A stretch of 64,000 nt of DNA from Croceicoccus naphthovorans. Lineage in GTDB: Bacteria > Pseudomonadota > Alphaproteobacteria > Sphingomonadales > Sphingomonadaceae. Of the stretch, positions 55,627-64,000 are shown one piece after another. Made by a program: the position numbers and the translations under genes. The stretch is from assembly GCF_001028705.1 (NCBI RefSeq), contig NZ_CP011770.1, forward strand, positions 2,607,501 through 2,671,500, read 5' to 3'. Positions within the stretch are counted from its first letter, which is position 1, and each line of letters begins with the position of its first letter. The notes under the pieces were generated by a model. That model worked only from the letters and a program-made list of their open reading frames with translations, searched no databases and was not told where the DNA came from.

Positions 55627-58605
55627 CTAAAGCTTCATGGTCGCGCCGAAGGTGATGCGGCGGTCGGGCATCCCCTGAAAACACACGATCGCGCTTTCGT
55701 TCACGCAGTATTGCGTGATCTTCGACTTGGTCAGGTTCACGCCTTCCACCCCGATGTTCATCCACGGCGTAAGGTCGTAATTGATGCTGCCGTTCAACTG
55801 ACCGCGGGCCGCAGTCACCACGGGGAAGCCATACGTGCTGTTCAGGGTTGCGCCACCCGCAGTGTCAAGCGTGCGAAACGCATCGCGCCAAGTATAGCGC
55901 GCCCGTGCCGACAGGCCGAACTTTTCGTAATAGAGCGTCACGTTATAGGCATGCTTGGAAAAATCGAGCAGGCCCTGAACCGCCGTAACCGGTACCGAGA
56001 TTCCCGGACTTGCCGCCGCAAAGATGTCCGAACCGCGCGTAGAGGAACTGTTGGTTGCCTCTCCACCGCCGAACTTCTGATACGTGTAATTGGCCAGAAC
56101 GCCAAAGCCCGACGCAAACCCGAGAACGTCCTCGAACTGCGAAAGATCGTACTGGAAAGCGACTTCGATGCCGGTCTGCGTGGTGCTTCCCGTATCGTTG
56201 ATGATCGTCTGGATCGGAACGCAAAGGCCGTTTCCGACAGTGGGCGACAACACGTTGCGATCAGGCAGCGGGTTGTAGATACCCCCGCCCTCGCAAGGCG
56301 GCGTGATGTCGCGGTAGCCGTTCTCGTCGACCTCGACATCCTCGACTTGCGTTACGAACAGATTGGTGCGCTTTTTATGGAAAACACCCACGCTGAGGAG
56401 GGAGGCCGGTGCGAAGTACCATGAAAGCGAGGCATCGTAGGACGATACATTCTCGGGGGCGAGATTGGGGTTGCCGATCGACACCGCATTGTTGGGCCCG
56501 GTCGGGAAATTAACCGACAGCGACAGATCATCGAATTTGGGTCGGTTGATGTCTTCCCCATAGCTGGCGCGAAAGACCAGATCGTTCGTCAGGTCCGCCG
56601 CCACGTTGACCCGGGGTAGCCACGCTTCATACCCTCCCCCAGCCGTGATTGGGGTAACGACACCGCCAGCGACATTGTTGCCGAAGGACGAAATCTTCGT
56701 GGAAACCCAGCGTACGCCGGCATTGCCGCGAAACGGGCCCGTTTCAAAGTTTAGCTGACCGTAAACCGAATGGGTTGCTTCCTTGATCCTGAAAAAGCCC
56801 GAAGGATCTGCCACGGGATCGCCGATCGATCCGGCCGTCGTGGCCAGCGCGTCACGCAAAATCGCAAGCGTACCTTCCGGGTCGGAAAACGACCTGTTGG
56901 GATCGATGATCAGAAAATCGCGGAAGGCCAGATCGCGATTGTCGAAATCGCCGAAATTGTCCGGCCCGGCCACCAGAAGCTCTTCAAAAAGAGCGCCGTT
57001 GGGGCTTTCCGCGATGATGCCGGTGTCGAAAATGGACCGGATCAGATCGAAACGGTTGGAGGTGTCGTTGTAACGATACCCGACATCGAACGAAGTGAAA
57101 AACGGCGTCAGCCCATCCAGGTCGAGCGAACCGTCGAGACGGAAGGCGTCTTCGCGGTTTTTGGTCCTGTTGTCGCCGATGGCAATCGCGTCGAGAACGT
57201 AGTTGTTCGCATCGAGAAGCTGCGCGACGGTCGGCGCATAGGGCGAATCGAAGTCGATCCCGAACGCCAGCGTTCCGCCCCGAAGGTCATAGCGGAAGGG
57301 GACGCTGTTATCGTTGCTTGTGCCGTCCAGCGGGGTCAGCGGATTGGGATTGATGAAATTGATCGCAGTGCTCAAGTTGGGATTGCGCGAGCCCGAACGC
57401 GATGTAGACGCTTCGACCCGCCCACGAAAACGTCCCGTTTCAAATTCCGTACCAAGCCTGTAGATACGGCTCTTGGTTATACGGGCGCCAGTATCGCTTG
57501 AGATGCGAAAGTTCGGATCGTCGTCGTCAACGTCGAGATTGGGTTGGTATGTCCCCACCAGCGCGGCCTGGATCGAGCCGAGATCGACACCGTCAAGCGA
57601 TCCGAAATCGATCGTCTCGAACTCGTCAGGAACATTGTTGCGAAGGACCGAAGTTAAACCGGACGAGCTGACCCTCGAACTGTCCTGCGTGCGTTGCTGA
57701 TCGTTTACGATCGCATCGAAATACAGCTTGATGTTGTCCGCCGGTTTCCATTCGAGCGAACCCGCGAAGTTCGTTGTCTCGTACTCGAAATTCTCAAGCA
57801 CCTGATTGACGAAGCCAACGCCAAGAAACGGAAAATCGGGACCGGGTTGGCCATCGGCCGTGACCGAGCTCCCTGCCGGGACCAGGCTATCTCGATCAAC
57901 GCGCGGCCGGAACGACGTCGCTTCCTGCTCGGCATAGCTTCCCGAGAAGACTATGCCAATTTCACCGATACTGGTTGACCAATTATCGCCAAAACTTGCC
58001 GATAGACGAGGCTTCACATTGCCTGACAATTCACTGTACTCGCCTTGAACGCGAGCGCTGACGATACGCTCGCGGAGGTCGAGCGGGCGAATGGTGCGCA
58101 GGTTTACGGTACCGCCGACCGACCCCTCGATAGTCTTCGCCTCGGGCGCCTTGATAACTTCGACCGATGCGATGATGGCCGCGTTGATGTCCTCAAAGCT
58201 GATTCCGCCACGCCCCGTCCCCGAACCAACGGTGGATACGCCGTTTATCTCGATACGGTTATCGTTGGTGCCGCGGATCTGAACCCCGGTTCCAACGCCC
58301 GCGCTGCGCGTGATCTGAATTCCCGTTACGTTTTCAAGAACTTCGGCCAGGTTCTGATCGGGCAGTTTGCCGATATCTTCCGCTTCGATGACTTCGACGA
58401 GGCTGTCGGCGTTGCGCTGCCGATTAAGCGCGCTTTGTAACGATTCACGAATGCCGGTGACAACGATTGGCTCGCCCGCCTCGGGATCGATATCTCCCTC
58501 TGATGCCTGGGCCTGAACGACCGCAGGCAGCGCAATCGCCGCCAATGCAGTCCCCGTCATCAATGCCTTGCAGACGCGCGCTAAGCCTTCACCCCGATAT
58601 GTCAT
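55627..58605 (-). CDS. Large TonB-dependent receptor (Caulobacter/Xanthomonas type)
   Basis: 992 residues; signal peptide near MTGTALAAIALPAVVQAQA. TonB-box segment PIVVTGIRESLQSALNRQRN, then the class-typical plug words IEAEDIGKLPDQNLAEVLEN and GVQIRGTNDNRIEINGVS, KAPEAKTIEGSVGGTVNLRT, with a large barrel and terminal RITFGATMKL. This class often imports oligosaccharides or other plant compounds. ATG 58605 follows GAGG; a GTG at 58620 is an alternative. A striking palindrome lies in its promoter. Confidence 0.93.
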   Translation of the reverse strand: MTYRGEGLARVCKALMTGTALAAIALPAVVQAQASEGDIDPEAGEPIVVTGIRESLQSALNRQRNADSLVEVIEAEDIGKLPDQNLAEVLENVTGIQITRSAGVGTGVQIRGTNDNRIEINGVSTVGSGTGRGGISFEDINAAIIASVEVIKAPEAKTIEGSVGGTVNLRTIRPLDLRERIVSARVQGEYSELSGNVKPRLSASFGDNWSTSIGEIGIVFSGSYAEQEATSFRPRVDRDSLVPAGSSVTADGQPGPDFPFLGVGFVNQVLENFEYETTNFAGSLEWKPADNIKLYFDAIVNDQQRTQDSSRVSSSGLTSVLRNNVPDEFETIDFGSLDGVDLGSIQAALVGTYQPNLDVDDDDPNFRISSDTGARITKSRIYRLGTEFETGRFRGRVEASTSRSGSRNPNLSTAINFINPNPLTPLDGTSNDNSVPFRYDLRGGTLAFGIDFDSPYAPTVAQLLDANNYVLDAIAIGDNRTKNREDAFRLDGSLDLDGLTPFFTSFDVGYRYNDTSNRFDLIRSIFDTGIIAESPNGALFEELLVAGPDNFGDFDNRDLAFRDFLIIDPNRSFSDPEGTLAILRDALATTAGSIGDPVADPSGFFRIKEATHSVYGQLNFETGPFRGNAGVRWVSTKISSFGNNVAGGVVTPITAGGGYEAWLPRVNVAADLTNDLVFRASYGEDINRPKFDDLSLSVNFPTGPNNAVSIGNPNLAPENVSSYDASLSWYFAPASLLSVGVFHKKRTNLFVTQVEDVEVDENGYRDITPPCEGGGIYNPLPDRNVLSPTVGNGLCVPIQTIINDTGSTTQTGIEVAFQYDLSQFEDVLGFASGFGVLANYTYQKFGGGEATNSSSTRGSDIFAAASPGISVPVTAVQGLLDFSKHAYNVTLYYEKFGLSARARYTWRDAFRTLDTAGGATLNSTYGFPVVTAARGQLNGSINYDLTPWMNIGVEGVNLTKSKITQYCVNESAIVCFQGMPDRRITFGATMKL

Positions 58606-58707
58606 CACAAAACACCTCACCCTCTTTTAGTTGTCGCTTTCGCTCTAAGGTCGGCGTGTATTTTAGTAATGCCAATTGAGTCAACCAATTTGGGGCCTAT
58701 TGGCCAG

Positions 58708-58750
58708 ATTCATTCAAAATGATTGGTAGGACCAATTATTTTGAATGAAT
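58708..58750 (-). promoter_or_regulatory. 20-bp-arm palindrome in the TonB receptor promoter
   Basis: Arms 58708-58727 and 58731-58750 are inverted with one mismatch and a 3-nt centre. The centre ATTGGT-AGG-ACCAAT resembles operators of GntR/FCD regulators (TTGGT...ACCAA). A related ACCAAT half-site lies near 58684. The gene begins 103 bp away. No GntR gene is in the window; a hairpin of another origin (old IS end) is the alternative. Confidence 0.55.
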
Positions 58751-58996
58751 TGTCAGTGATTTGAAATGCGTCGTGCCCGCAGAACAGGGATGCTGGCGAA
58801 GTTGTGGGGCATCGTTTCTCCTCAAGGGCATGCACCGATCGGAGCTTGGACGATCCTTTGCCACAATCACGTAGTCGACCGACAATTCCGCGCCGCCAAC
58901 TTAGCTCCGAACAGCGGTCCGATCGGTGACCTGAGTACAGTCAATCTATCGCTAAACGGTCTCCACCTGATCGCATCGCCGTTTAGTGAAACCGAC

Positions 58997-59325
58997 ATGG
59001 AACACATTTCATTCAAACGTCATCGCTTTCCAGCGGACGTCATCCGGCTCGGTGCCTGGCTCTATTATCGCTTCACTCTGAGCCTGCGCGACGTCGAGAG
59101 CGGAAAATGCAGCGCTTCAAGTCTTGAGGTCAGGCTCAACACTTCGTCTCTACCCGCTCAGCAATCTACAACACGCTCAACACCAGCGCCCCATGATCTC
59201 CCGAAACACCATGCGATTTTTCGGAGACCGCGCACTTGCGGAATGGATCGCTGCGTCCGCCGCCGCGGCATAAGATCTCAAGCTCGAGGCTTCACTCACT
59301 CACAGGCAGTGAACGTGACAATGCC
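58997..59325 (+). pseudogene. IS6-family transposase remnant with internal deletion
   Basis: N-terminus MEHISFKRHRFPADVIRLGA, then YYRFTLSLRDVE (to 59098), followed in a different frame by RKMQRFKS, a stop, QAQHFVSTRSAIYNTLNT, and, in a third frame, SRNTMRFFGDRALAEWIAA to the stop at 59273. The middle, including the catalytic domain, is missing. TGACAATGCC ending at 59325 may be the right terminal repeat. This belongs to a different IS6 subtype from the remnants at 45522, 59775 and 62520. Confidence 0.75.
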
Positions 59326-59395
59326 ACATCGCCGTATTAGGCAGTGGTGCGTGTCAGGCATATCGTTCGATAAAGGGTGGTTGTTGGAAGTTGTA

Positions 59396-59764
59396 ATGTC
59401 TCAAGCTATCAATATCGCAAAAGCGCAGGAGGCGATTGAAGATCTCTGGTCGCCCAAGGTCCTGGGCCGCGTCAACGATCAGTACGTGAAGGCAGCGAGA
59501 GTCCAGGGCAGCCTGACCTGGCACAAACATGACAACGAAGACGAGCTGTTCCTTGTCACGAAGGGGCGACTGAAGATTGAGATCGAGGGGCAGGACACTG
59601 TTTGTCTGGGCCCAGGCGAATTTTTCGTGGTGCCTAAGGGCGTTATGCATAATCCCATCGCAGACGATGAGTGTTGGATAGTGCTCATCGAGACAGTGAG
59701 CACTAAGCATACTGGCGATGTCGTCATAGATCGGACTCGATCCATCGACGAGCAGTTGGCCTAG
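59396..59764 (+). CDS. Cupin-domain protein
   Basis: 122 residues. A single cupin barrel: WHKHDNEDELFLVTKGRLKI gives the His/His/Glu metal set of cupin motif 1, and PGEFFVVPKGVMHNPIADDE gives motif 2 with its His. Likely binds a metal and a small ligand, as an isomerase, a dioxygenase or a sugar-binding regulator. It sits alone between two IS6 remnants, with no good RBS seen, so it could be a stranded passenger gene. Confidence 0.8.
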   Translation: MSQAINIAKAQEAIEDLWSPKVLGRVNDQYVKAARVQGSLTWHKHDNEDELFLVTKGRLKIEIEGQDTVCLGPGEFFVVPKGVMHNPIADDECWIVLIETVSTKHTGDVVIDRTRSIDEQLA

Positions 59765-59774
59765 CTCACGGTGC

Positions 59775-60188
59775 AATCGTTTAACACAGCAGATTGGTCC
59801 CGCCTCTTCATAAGGTAGGGCTCGAGAACTTCATCCTCGTGGTCGATGGCCCGCCATAGATAGACCATCGCGCCGTTCATCTTCACGAACATCTCGTCAA
59901 GGTTCCGGCGCGCCAGTGTCGAAACCAACGCATGTGGTTGACACGGCGCCCTGGGATTTCAGCCGCGAACATCGGACCGAAGCGGTTGCACCACAAACGC
60001 ACCGTCTCGTGGCACAAATCATAGCCGCGTTCGAAGAGCAGGTCCTGGGCGTTCCATAGCGACAGAGGATACCGCACGTACAACATCACCACCATGCGAA
60101 TGATGTCGGGAAATGAGTGAATATTGCGGGAGGGGCTGACTGGTTTGCGAGGTCGAGGAATGGCGCTCGCCTCGCCCGACCTGATCAC
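59775..60188 (-). pseudogene. IS6-family transposase remnant, N-terminal half, frameshifted
   Basis: Reads SFPDIIRMVVMLYVRYPLSL, then LLFERGYDLCHETVRLW and RFGPMFAAEIPGRRVNHMRW; near 59905 the frame shifts, and LDEMFVKMNGAMVYLWRAID, then LEPYLMKRRDQSAVL follow. This is the N-terminal and first catalytic part of the same subtype as the 45522 and 62520 pieces. It abuts the LysR gene 3' end. Confidence 0.78.
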
Positions 60189-60191
60189 ATT

Positions 60192-61109
60192 TCAATCAGG
60201 TGCGTTTGCTTTGCCAATGCCCAGAGGATCTCTCACCCCGCGCCCTTCTAGGCGCGGCGCCAAGCCAAGTATGGCGCCGCGAAGATGATCACACAGAAGG
60301 CGGACGCGCTTTGTTCGCCGCGTATCTTCATGGGTCAGCAGCCAAATGTCGCCGTGGTGCGACACCGGACCTCCTGGAACGCGGGTAAGGAGAGGGTCGG
60401 CATCACCGAGAAAGCAAGGGGCGATCGTTATTCCCATGCCGGCCCGTGCAGCTTCGAATTGGGATCGCGTTTCCGTAAAGCGGACCGGGGTCTGCGACAC
60501 GTTGATTCCACCGGATGGTTGCCAGCTCGTGGGGGCTGGCGCGTCATGCCAAAGCAACCATGCTGCCGGGGTAGTGTGGCCCTGCAAAAACAGGCGGTGA
60601 CAATAATAAGCGCTGTAGAATCCGCATAAACGTGAGCCGTAGAGCGTTTCTGGCAGCGCGTCCTCGCTGACCACCACACGCAAAGCGACGTCCGCCTCCC
60701 TGTTCCCTAGATTGGCCAGCTCTAACGAGGCGATGACCTCCAGTGCTATGTCGGGAAAAGCGGCTTTGAACATTGCAAGCGAAGGCATCAGAAGGTCGGT
60801 AGCAAAAGAGGCGGGGAGTGTTAGCCGCACTACACCCGAGACTTTCTGATCGTGTCCGAATGCCTTCGCTTCAATCCGGGAAGCGGCTGATTCCATCATC
60901 CGCGCTTGCTCAACGATTTCAGCGCCAGCTTCCGTCAGTCGGTAGCCAGAGGGCATCTTATCGAAAAGCGTTGAGCCGAGGCGTTCTTCGAGTCGGGCAA
61001 CCCCGCGAATGACGGTTGCATGGTTGACGGATAACGCATTCGCAGCCGCTCGCACCGTTCCGCCCTCGGCAACGGCAAGAAACATACGAATCTCGGCCCA
61101 ATGATCCAT
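60192..61109 (-). CDS. LysR-family transcriptional regulator
   Basis: 305 residues. N-terminal winged helix (AEIRMFLAVAEGGTVRAAAN; NHATVIRGVARLEERLG), followed by the effector domain (about 90-290; VVRLTLPASFATDLLMPSLA). ATG 61109 (MDHWAEIR) is preferred over the upstream frame start. Divergent from the secreted hydrolase with 148 bp between them, so it is the likely controller of that gene. Only regulator found within the block. Confidence 0.9.
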   Translation of the reverse strand: MDHWAEIRMFLAVAEGGTVRAAANALSVNHATVIRGVARLEERLGSTLFDKMPSGYRLTEAGAEIVEQARMMESAASRIEAKAFGHDQKVSGVVRLTLPASFATDLLMPSLAMFKAAFPDIALEVIASLELANLGNREADVALRVVVSEDALPETLYGSRLCGFYSAYYCHRLFLQGHTTPAAWLLWHDAPAPTSWQPSGGINVSQTPVRFTETRSQFEAARAGMGITIAPCFLGDADPLLTRVPGGPVSHHGDIWLLTHEDTRRTKRVRLLCDHLRGAILGLAPRLEGRGVRDPLGIGKANAPD

Positions 61110-61257
61110 GGTGCGTTTTCCCACAATCGGTGTGCGCGTTTGTTGAGTTCCAAAAGCGGTCGAAGCCTCGGTAATATCAGCAAGCTCTTTCTGGTGAAGA
61201 ATTTTACGCCAGTGCGGCCGCTTCGGACATGGCCGGGATTTAAAGGATCAGGATTCC

Positions 61258-62340
61258 ATGCGTTTACTCTCTCACGCGGCGCTGTTCGTTGGCCTCACAG
61301 TGGCACCGGTGATGGCGTCGGCTCAGTCGCTTTCCGATCTGGCCGGTTCGGACAAACCGCTTGTGCTCCAGAAACAGGGCAGCGTGTTCGTCGGGGGGAG
61401 GACCATCAAGACCGAGGATGCCGGGTGGGGCAATATGGAGCCCGTATTCGGCGAATCTTTCGAGGCTGGGAATGTCCTCGTCGATCAGATGTACGTGCAA
61501 TTCCAAGTGCCCGTCGGCGCGACGCACACGCCGATCGTGTTCATGCACGGTGGCCTGTTATCGTCAAAGCAATGGGAAACCACGCCGGACGGACGAATGG
61601 GATGGTTCGAGCATTTCACCCGGCAGGGCTTTCCAACCTACATGGCCGAGCAGTCCGGGCGTGCAAGGTCGGGATTTAACGGCTCCATCTTCAACCAGGT
61701 CAGCCGTGGCAAGGTGCCACCGTCAAAGCAGCCGCGGGTCTATCTGGGCACATCCGACATGGCGTGGAAGATGTTCCGCTTCGGACCAGAGGAGGGCGAA
61801 GCCTATCCGGGGCAACAATTTCCGCTCGAGCACGTACAGGAATTATACAAGCAGATAATACCGGACATGTTCGAGACTCAGGTCCCGAGCTTGCTCAACG
61901 AGCTGGGTTCGCCGACGACAAACAACCCGACTGTCGAAAATGTCGCCGAACTGGCTAGCAAGCTCGACGGCGCGATTCTTGTCGGCCACTCGCAATCGGC
62001 GGGATTTCCCACGCAGGCCGTCCTTAAGGAGAAGGGCGGCATCAAAGGCCTCATCCAGCTTGAGACCGGCTGTTTTTCCAACCTCACCCCGCAGCAGGTA
62101 GAGCTGCTCGCAAAAATTCCGATCCTGTTCATGGTCGGCGACTATCTTGGCCAGAACCCCAGCGCGAGCTGCGACAAGGAAATCGAGCAGATCAAGGCGG
62201 CTGGAGGTGACATAACCTTCGTCTCGCTTCCGGAAGCCGGTCTCCACGGCAACACGCACATGTTCATGCAGGACAAGAACAACATCGAGGTGGCAAATCT
62301 CATCATCAAATGGATCGATGAGCACGTAGAAAGCCGCTGA
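61258..62340 (+). CDS. Secreted alpha/beta hydrolase (esterase-like)
   Basis: 360 residues; signal peptide MRLLSHAALFVGLTVAPVMA, cleavage at ASAQS. PIVFMHGGLLSSKQWETTPD is the oxyanion region, VGHSQSAGFPTQAV the nucleophile elbow with Ser, FMVGDYLGQNP the acid and GLHGNTHMFMQDKNN the His. It probably hydrolyses an ester in the periplasm or outside, freeing the alcohol/acid used by the block. It has a well-formed N-terminus and GGATCA-type RBS only weakly. Confidence 0.85.
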   Translation: MRLLSHAALFVGLTVAPVMASAQSLSDLAGSDKPLVLQKQGSVFVGGRTIKTEDAGWGNMEPVFGESFEAGNVLVDQMYVQFQVPVGATHTPIVFMHGGLLSSKQWETTPDGRMGWFEHFTRQGFPTYMAEQSGRARSGFNGSIFNQVSRGKVPPSKQPRVYLGTSDMAWKMFRFGPEEGEAYPGQQFPLEHVQELYKQIIPDMFETQVPSLLNELGSPTTNNPTVENVAELASKLDGAILVGHSQSAGFPTQAVLKEKGGIKGLIQLETGCFSNLTPQQVELLAKIPILFMVGDYLGQNPSASCDKEIEQIKAAGGDITFVSLPEAGLHGNTHMFMQDKNNIEVANLIIKWIDEHVESR

Positions 62341-62366
62341 TTCTCGCGATGGGGACAGGTTAGGGC

Positions 62367-62518
62367 GGTGCTGTCAGACCAAAAGCACTTGAAGGCAAAT
62401 GAGCGTCGTTTGGCCATGTGGCAACTTCTTGGATTGGCGCGAAGCTGCAATTCTGATCTTGGTGTCGACAGGTCATCGAGGCGCAAATCGGGTCGGGCCT
62501 ATTTGCTTTGACAGTACC
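62367..62518. repeat. Possible 152-bp mini-element with IS6-like inverted ends
   Basis: Starts GGTGCTGTCAGACCAAAA and ends, on the other strand, GGTACTGTCAAAGCAAAT (14 of 18 alike). It breaks off the IS6 remnant to its right in the middle of the conserved NNRAE motif. No matching target duplication was found, and no coding capacity is visible inside. It may be a MITE-like derivative or two juxtaposed IS6 ends. Confidence 0.4.
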
Positions 62519-62519
62519 T

Positions 62520-62657
62520 CTCGGCGCGATTGTTAAGCCACCGTCCCATCTCACGACGGTCCGGAATGCCGAGTTCCTTCATCGCAGCCGGGTAGGATTT
62601 GCGGCCGTCGGTGACGATTGTCTTTACCTTGCCAGGGCGCATCAGCGCCTTCGCCGA
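62520..62657 (-). pseudogene. IS6-family transposase remnant, middle part
   Basis: On the minus strand it reads SAKALMRPGKVKTIVTDGRK, then SYPAAMKELGIPDRREMGRW and LNNRAE, i.e. the second catalytic Asp region of an IS6-type transposase, then stops at the end of the mini-element. It lies 9 bp from the end of the ABC-F gene, marking the right edge of the accessory block. Confidence 0.72.
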
Positions 62658-62665
62658 TCACAAGT

Positions 62666-64000
62666 CTACGCGGGTTCCAACATTTCCAGCTGTTCACCCA
62701 GTGCCAGCCATTCCGCTTCGGCCCTTGCCAGTTGATCGCTGACCTCTGCTCGTCGGGCAAGCAGGTCGCTCATCGAAGTATTGACCAGACTGGCCGGCGC
62801 CTTTGCCGGTTCATACATCGCCTGATCGATTTCGTTCAGACTGTCCTGCAGGCGGTTCATGGCCTTTTCTGCCGCGGCCAATTCTAACTTGAGGAAACGA
62901 ACCTTGGCGCGAGTCTTGGTAGAGTCGGTCGTAGCCGCCTTTGCCGAACCTGACTTAGTCTCTTTCTTCGGCTTGCTCCGACCCAGCACGAAGTCGATGT
63001 AATCGTCCATGCTGCCAGTATATTCGCGCGCGGTCCCCCCATCGACCAGCACCAGCCGGTCCGCCGTCAGTTCCACCATGTGCCGGTCGTGGCTGATCAG
63101 GATCACGGCGCCCGAATAGTCGTTCAGCGCCTGAACCAGCGCTTCGCGTGCATCGACGTCAAGGTGGTTGGTAGGTTCATCAAGGATCAGCAGGTGCGGT
63201 GCATCGCGGGTGATGAGCGCAAGGGCGAGCCGGGCGCGTTCCCCGCCCGAAAGCTTTTCGACCTGCGTCGTGGCGCGCGGGCCGGAAAATCCGAAGCGTC
63301 CAAGCTGCGCTCGCACCGCTGCGGGTGTCTTGCCTTCCATCGCGCGGCTCATCAGTTCGACCGGCGTTGCCTCGCTTGCCAGCTCCTCCACCTGGTATTG
63401 GGTGAAATAACCCACTTTCAGCTTGCCCGGCGCTGCCATGCCGCCTTCGACGGGTAGGAGTTGCGCCGACAACAGCCGGGCCAGCGTGGTCTTGCCGTTG
63501 CCGTTGCGGCCCAGCAGCGCGATCCTGTCATCCGCATCGATCCGCATGTTCAACCGGCGCAGAATGGGCGGCGCATCGCCATAGGCCACCGCCGCCCCGT
63601 CGAGCGAGATCATCGGTGAGCGCAGTTCCCCCGGCGATGGAAACTCGAAGCTGAGCGAGGGATCTTCCATCAGCGCGACGATCGGCTGCATCTTGGCCAG
63701 CATCTTGGCACGGGCTTGAGCTTGCTTGGCGGTAGAGGCGCGCGCGCTGTTCCGAGCCACATAGTCCTGCAGGCGTGCCCGCTGGGCATCTTGCGCTGCC
63801 TTGGCCGACGCCAGTTGCGCGGCCCGTTCGGCACGCTGCTTCTCGAAGGCGTCATAGCCGCCGGCATAGAGCGTGAGCTGACCGCCTTGCAGATGCAGAA
63901 TGTGGTCGACGACGTTGTTGAGCAGATCGCGCTCGTGACTGATGACGAGCAGCGTTGCGGGATAGGACTTCAGGAAATTTTCAAGCCACAGCGTTGCCTC
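62666..64000 (-). CDS. ABC-F family ATP-binding protein, C-terminal 444 residues (continues beyond the window)
   Basis: Visible parts: end of the first ATPase domain (LLVISHERDLLNNVVDHIL), the linker rich in Ala/Gln/Arg (RAAQLASAKAAQDAQRARLQ), the second ATPase domain with Walker A LGRNGNGKTTLARLL, signature LSGGERARLALAL, Walker B HLLILDEPTNHLD, and a C-terminal coiled coil (EAEWLALGEQLEML). No membrane spans, so a translation-associated ABC-F factor (Uup-like by its C-terminal coil). The N-terminus lies past base 64000. Confidence 0.92.
   Translation of the reverse strand, partial: EATLWLENFLKSYPATLLVISHERDLLNNVVDHILHLQGGQLTLYAGGYDAFEKQRAERAAQLASAKAAQDAQRARLQDYVARNSARASTAKQAQARAKMLAKMQPIVALMEDPSLSFEFPSPGELRSPMISLDGAAVAYGDAPPILRRLNMRIDADDRIALLGRNGNGKTTLARLLSAQLLPVEGGMAAPGKLKVGYFTQYQVEELASEATPVELMSRAMEGKTPAAVRAQLGRFGFSGPRATTQVEKLSGGERARLALALITRDAPHLLILDEPTNHLDVDAREALVQALNDYSGAVILISHDRHMVELTADRLVLVDGGTAREYTGSMDDYIDFVLGRSKPKKETKSGSAKAATTDSTKTRAKVRFLKLELAAAEKAMNRLQDSLNEIDQAMYEPAKAPASLVNTSMSDLLARRAEVSDQLARAEAEWLALGEQLEMLEPA

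Noticed and set aside
58766..59395. 332-codon frame read as one protein ending in the cupin
   Set aside because: Its first two thirds are IS6 transposase debris read in a mixed frame; only the part from 59396 is a coherent domain.

Overview
The window looks like the chromosome of a GC-rich alphaproteobacterium, most likely a sphingomonad (Sphingomonadales, Erythrobacteraceae or Sphingomonadaceae type). Evidence is the many TonB-dependent receptors, the GTG and TTG starts joined by 4-nt overlaps, the flotillin/YqiJ pair, and family-level resemblance of most proteins. This placement is inference from recognised protein families; no search was run.

Layout. 1-4.7 kb: start of obgE, divergent glpD/glpK for glycerol use, and a gene fusing a Phd/YefM-like antitoxin fold to two PAS domains. 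4.98-8.47 kb: an IS1595-family element with perfect 8-bp target duplications that carries cargo genes. One cargo gene was later split by an IS3-family element with 4-bp duplications. 8.7-11.1 kb: a trimeric autotransporter adhesin broken by an in-frame amber codon just before its outer-membrane anchor.

11.4-29.5 kb: a quinoprotein alcohol-oxidation region. It holds a PQQ alcohol dehydrogenase with the extra Asp typical of lanthanide-dependent enzymes, a c550-type cytochrome, a periplasmic binding protein, a YVTN beta-propeller, a CXXCW rhodanese, a SoxYZ-like carrier, a metallohydrolase, cytochrome b561, a TonB receptor, a porin, a LuxR response regulator, a FIST (NosP-like) plus hybrid kinase pair, a DUF779 protein and an ExaC-like aldehyde dehydrogenase. 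A short box (core AAGGTRCAAT) recurs in front of at least four of these units and may be the regulator's site. The genes suggest alcohol to aldehyde to acid oxidation with periplasmic electron transfer.

29.6-39.6 kb: housekeeping and membrane genes (M20 amidohydrolase, ferric-reductase-like heme protein, HhH lipoprotein, flotillin/YqiJ, asnB, pyrB), plus a sodium:solute symporter with an unlisted 40-residue membrane protein wedged between it and pyrB. 39.9-45.4 kb: biotin synthesis, with bioB facing a tightly overlapping bioF-hydrolase-bioC-bioD-bioA operon.

45.5-62.7 kb: an accessory catabolic block lying between degraded IS6-family remnants. It has an MFS transporter, two SDR dehydrogenases, an NTF2-like enzyme, two TonB receptors, a membrane-bound PQQ sugar/polyol dehydrogenase, an aminotransferase, a cupin, a LysR regulator and a secreted alpha/beta hydrolase. 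Its substrate cannot be read from sequence; it is the best candidate here for an undescribed pathway. The window ends inside an ABC-F ATPase gene.
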